Positions 63,695-64,000 of a DNA stretch of 64,000 nucleotides are shown in pieces. The translations under genes and the position numbers were made by a program. Under the pieces are notes generated by a model that was not told the origin of the DNA, ran no database searches, and saw only the letters and a program-made list of their open reading frames with translations. Numbering within the stretch: the first letter of the stretch is position 1; each line of letters opens with the position of its first letter. This DNA comes from Chitinophagales bacterium. GTDB taxonomy: Bacteria; Bacteroidota; Bacteroidia; Chitinophagales; UBA10324. The DNA lies in assembly GCA_025056305.1 (NCBI GenBank), contig JANWWJ010000002.1, positions 31,142 to 95,141 on the forward strand, read 5' to 3'.

Positions 63695-64000
63695 ATGGCC
63701 GGCTCAAAATTAGGTCTTTTCAGCCTGGCTTTGATGGCCATGCATGGCACTATGGCCGCCCAAGATCTTGAGTTCACTCAGGTATATAGCATGCCTGTGT
63801 ATGAAAATCCTGCTTTTGCCGGCTCCGAAATCGGCCCCCGCTTTAGTCTGGCGCACCGTAACCAGTGGGCCGGACTAAACAATGCCTACCTGTCTTTTGC
63901 CGCTGCCTACGATCAGTGGGCCCAGGCGCTTTCCGGCGGCATTGGCCTCATGGCCGTTGCCGACCTGCAGGCCGATGGCCTGTACCAACGCAACTCCTTG
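63695..64000 (+). CDS. PorP/SprF family protein, partial (runs off the window)
   Basis: An open frame from the ATG at 63695 has no stop before base 64000 (102 codons). It encodes a signal peptide (MAGSKLGLFSLALMAMHGTMAAQ) and then LEFTQVYSMPVYENPAFAGSE and SLAHRNQWAGLNNAYLSFAAAY, the diagnostic N-terminal pattern of PorP/SprF proteins (NPAxAG and RNQW). It is divergent from porU, with 79 bases between the starts. This is the second PorP/SprF member in the window; the one at 9541-10566 is linked to gldK. Confidence 0.85.
   Translation, partial: MAGSKLGLFSLALMAMHGTMAAQDLEFTQVYSMPVYENPAFAGSEIGPRFSLAHRNQWAGLNNAYLSFAAAYDQWAQALSGGIGLMAVADLQADGLYQRNSL

Overview
The window is chromosomal DNA from a member of the Bacteroidota. 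The evidence is a complete GldK-GldL-GldM-GldN motor/core operon with a PorP/SprF protein, the type IX secretion (T9SS) genes porV and porU, several large secreted proteins with C-terminal sorting domains, and the lineage-typical families DUF4271 and DUF5606. I cannot place it more finely. I saw no transposase, prophage, CRISPR array, integrase or rRNA. The window reads as ordinary chromosome with one specialised metabolic island.

Layout. 0.1-3.8 kb: a very large secreted Asp-box/PKD protein with a T9SS sorting domain, followed by about 890 bases without a convincing gene. 4.7-14.1 kb: one long minus-strand run in transcription order Omp85-like outer-membrane protein, DUF4271 membrane protein, hemD, porP/sprF, gldK, gldL, gldM, gldN. 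14.1-17.4 kb: hemW (plus strand) and a secreted hydrolase-like T9SS cargo. 17.7-26.3 kb: ten minus-strand genes forming a sulfur-metabolism island. In transcription order these are a metallo-beta-lactamase/double-rhodanese protein, TauE/SafE exporter, rhodanese, tandem universal stress protein, the two halves of a YeeE/YedE-type transporter, TsdA-like diheme cytochrome c, SoxB-like Tat-exported phosphoesterase-fold protein, exported DsrE-like protein and a Crp/Fnr regulator. 26.5-34.5 kb: lysS, a cation-diffusion transporter, flavin reductase family protein, Asp-box lipoprotein, class III aminotransferase, tRNA-Phe, nth, and an ECF sigma factor with a small downstream partner. 34.7-45.7 kb: uvrA, a crotonase, gltX, a polysaccharide deacetylase, tatD, two tRNA-Ser genes around a small secreted protein, an LMW-phosphatase-like protein, a coiled-coil secreted protein, a phospholipase C/S1-P1-like protein and DUF502. 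45.8-58.5 kb: acyl-CoA dehydrogenase, radC, rpsT with a clear terminator, DUF5606, dnaN, an APC permease, rlmN, a PolB-like exonuclease, a beta-helix T9SS cargo, purE/purK and ispF. 58.5-64 kb: porV, porU and, divergently, the start of a second PorP/SprF gene that runs off the window.

How the genes fit together. The two T9SS loci supply the trans-envelope motor and ring (GldLM, GldKN, PorP) and the surface attachment complex (PorU, PorV). At least three cargo genes with sorting domains lie in the same window. The sulfur island looks like a self-contained thiosulfate/sulfane-sulfur module: import or exchange (YeeE/YedE halves, TauE), oxidation in the periplasm (TsdA-like, SoxB-like), sulfur relay (DsrE-like, rhodanese), persulfide oxidation (MBL/rhodanese) and a dedicated regulator. 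No soxXA, soxYZ or soxCD genes are present here, so the substrate of the SoxB-like protein is the main open question.

Start codons were chosen mainly from signal peptides, family N-termini and non-overlap with neighbours, because Shine-Dalgarno sequences are weak in this phylum.
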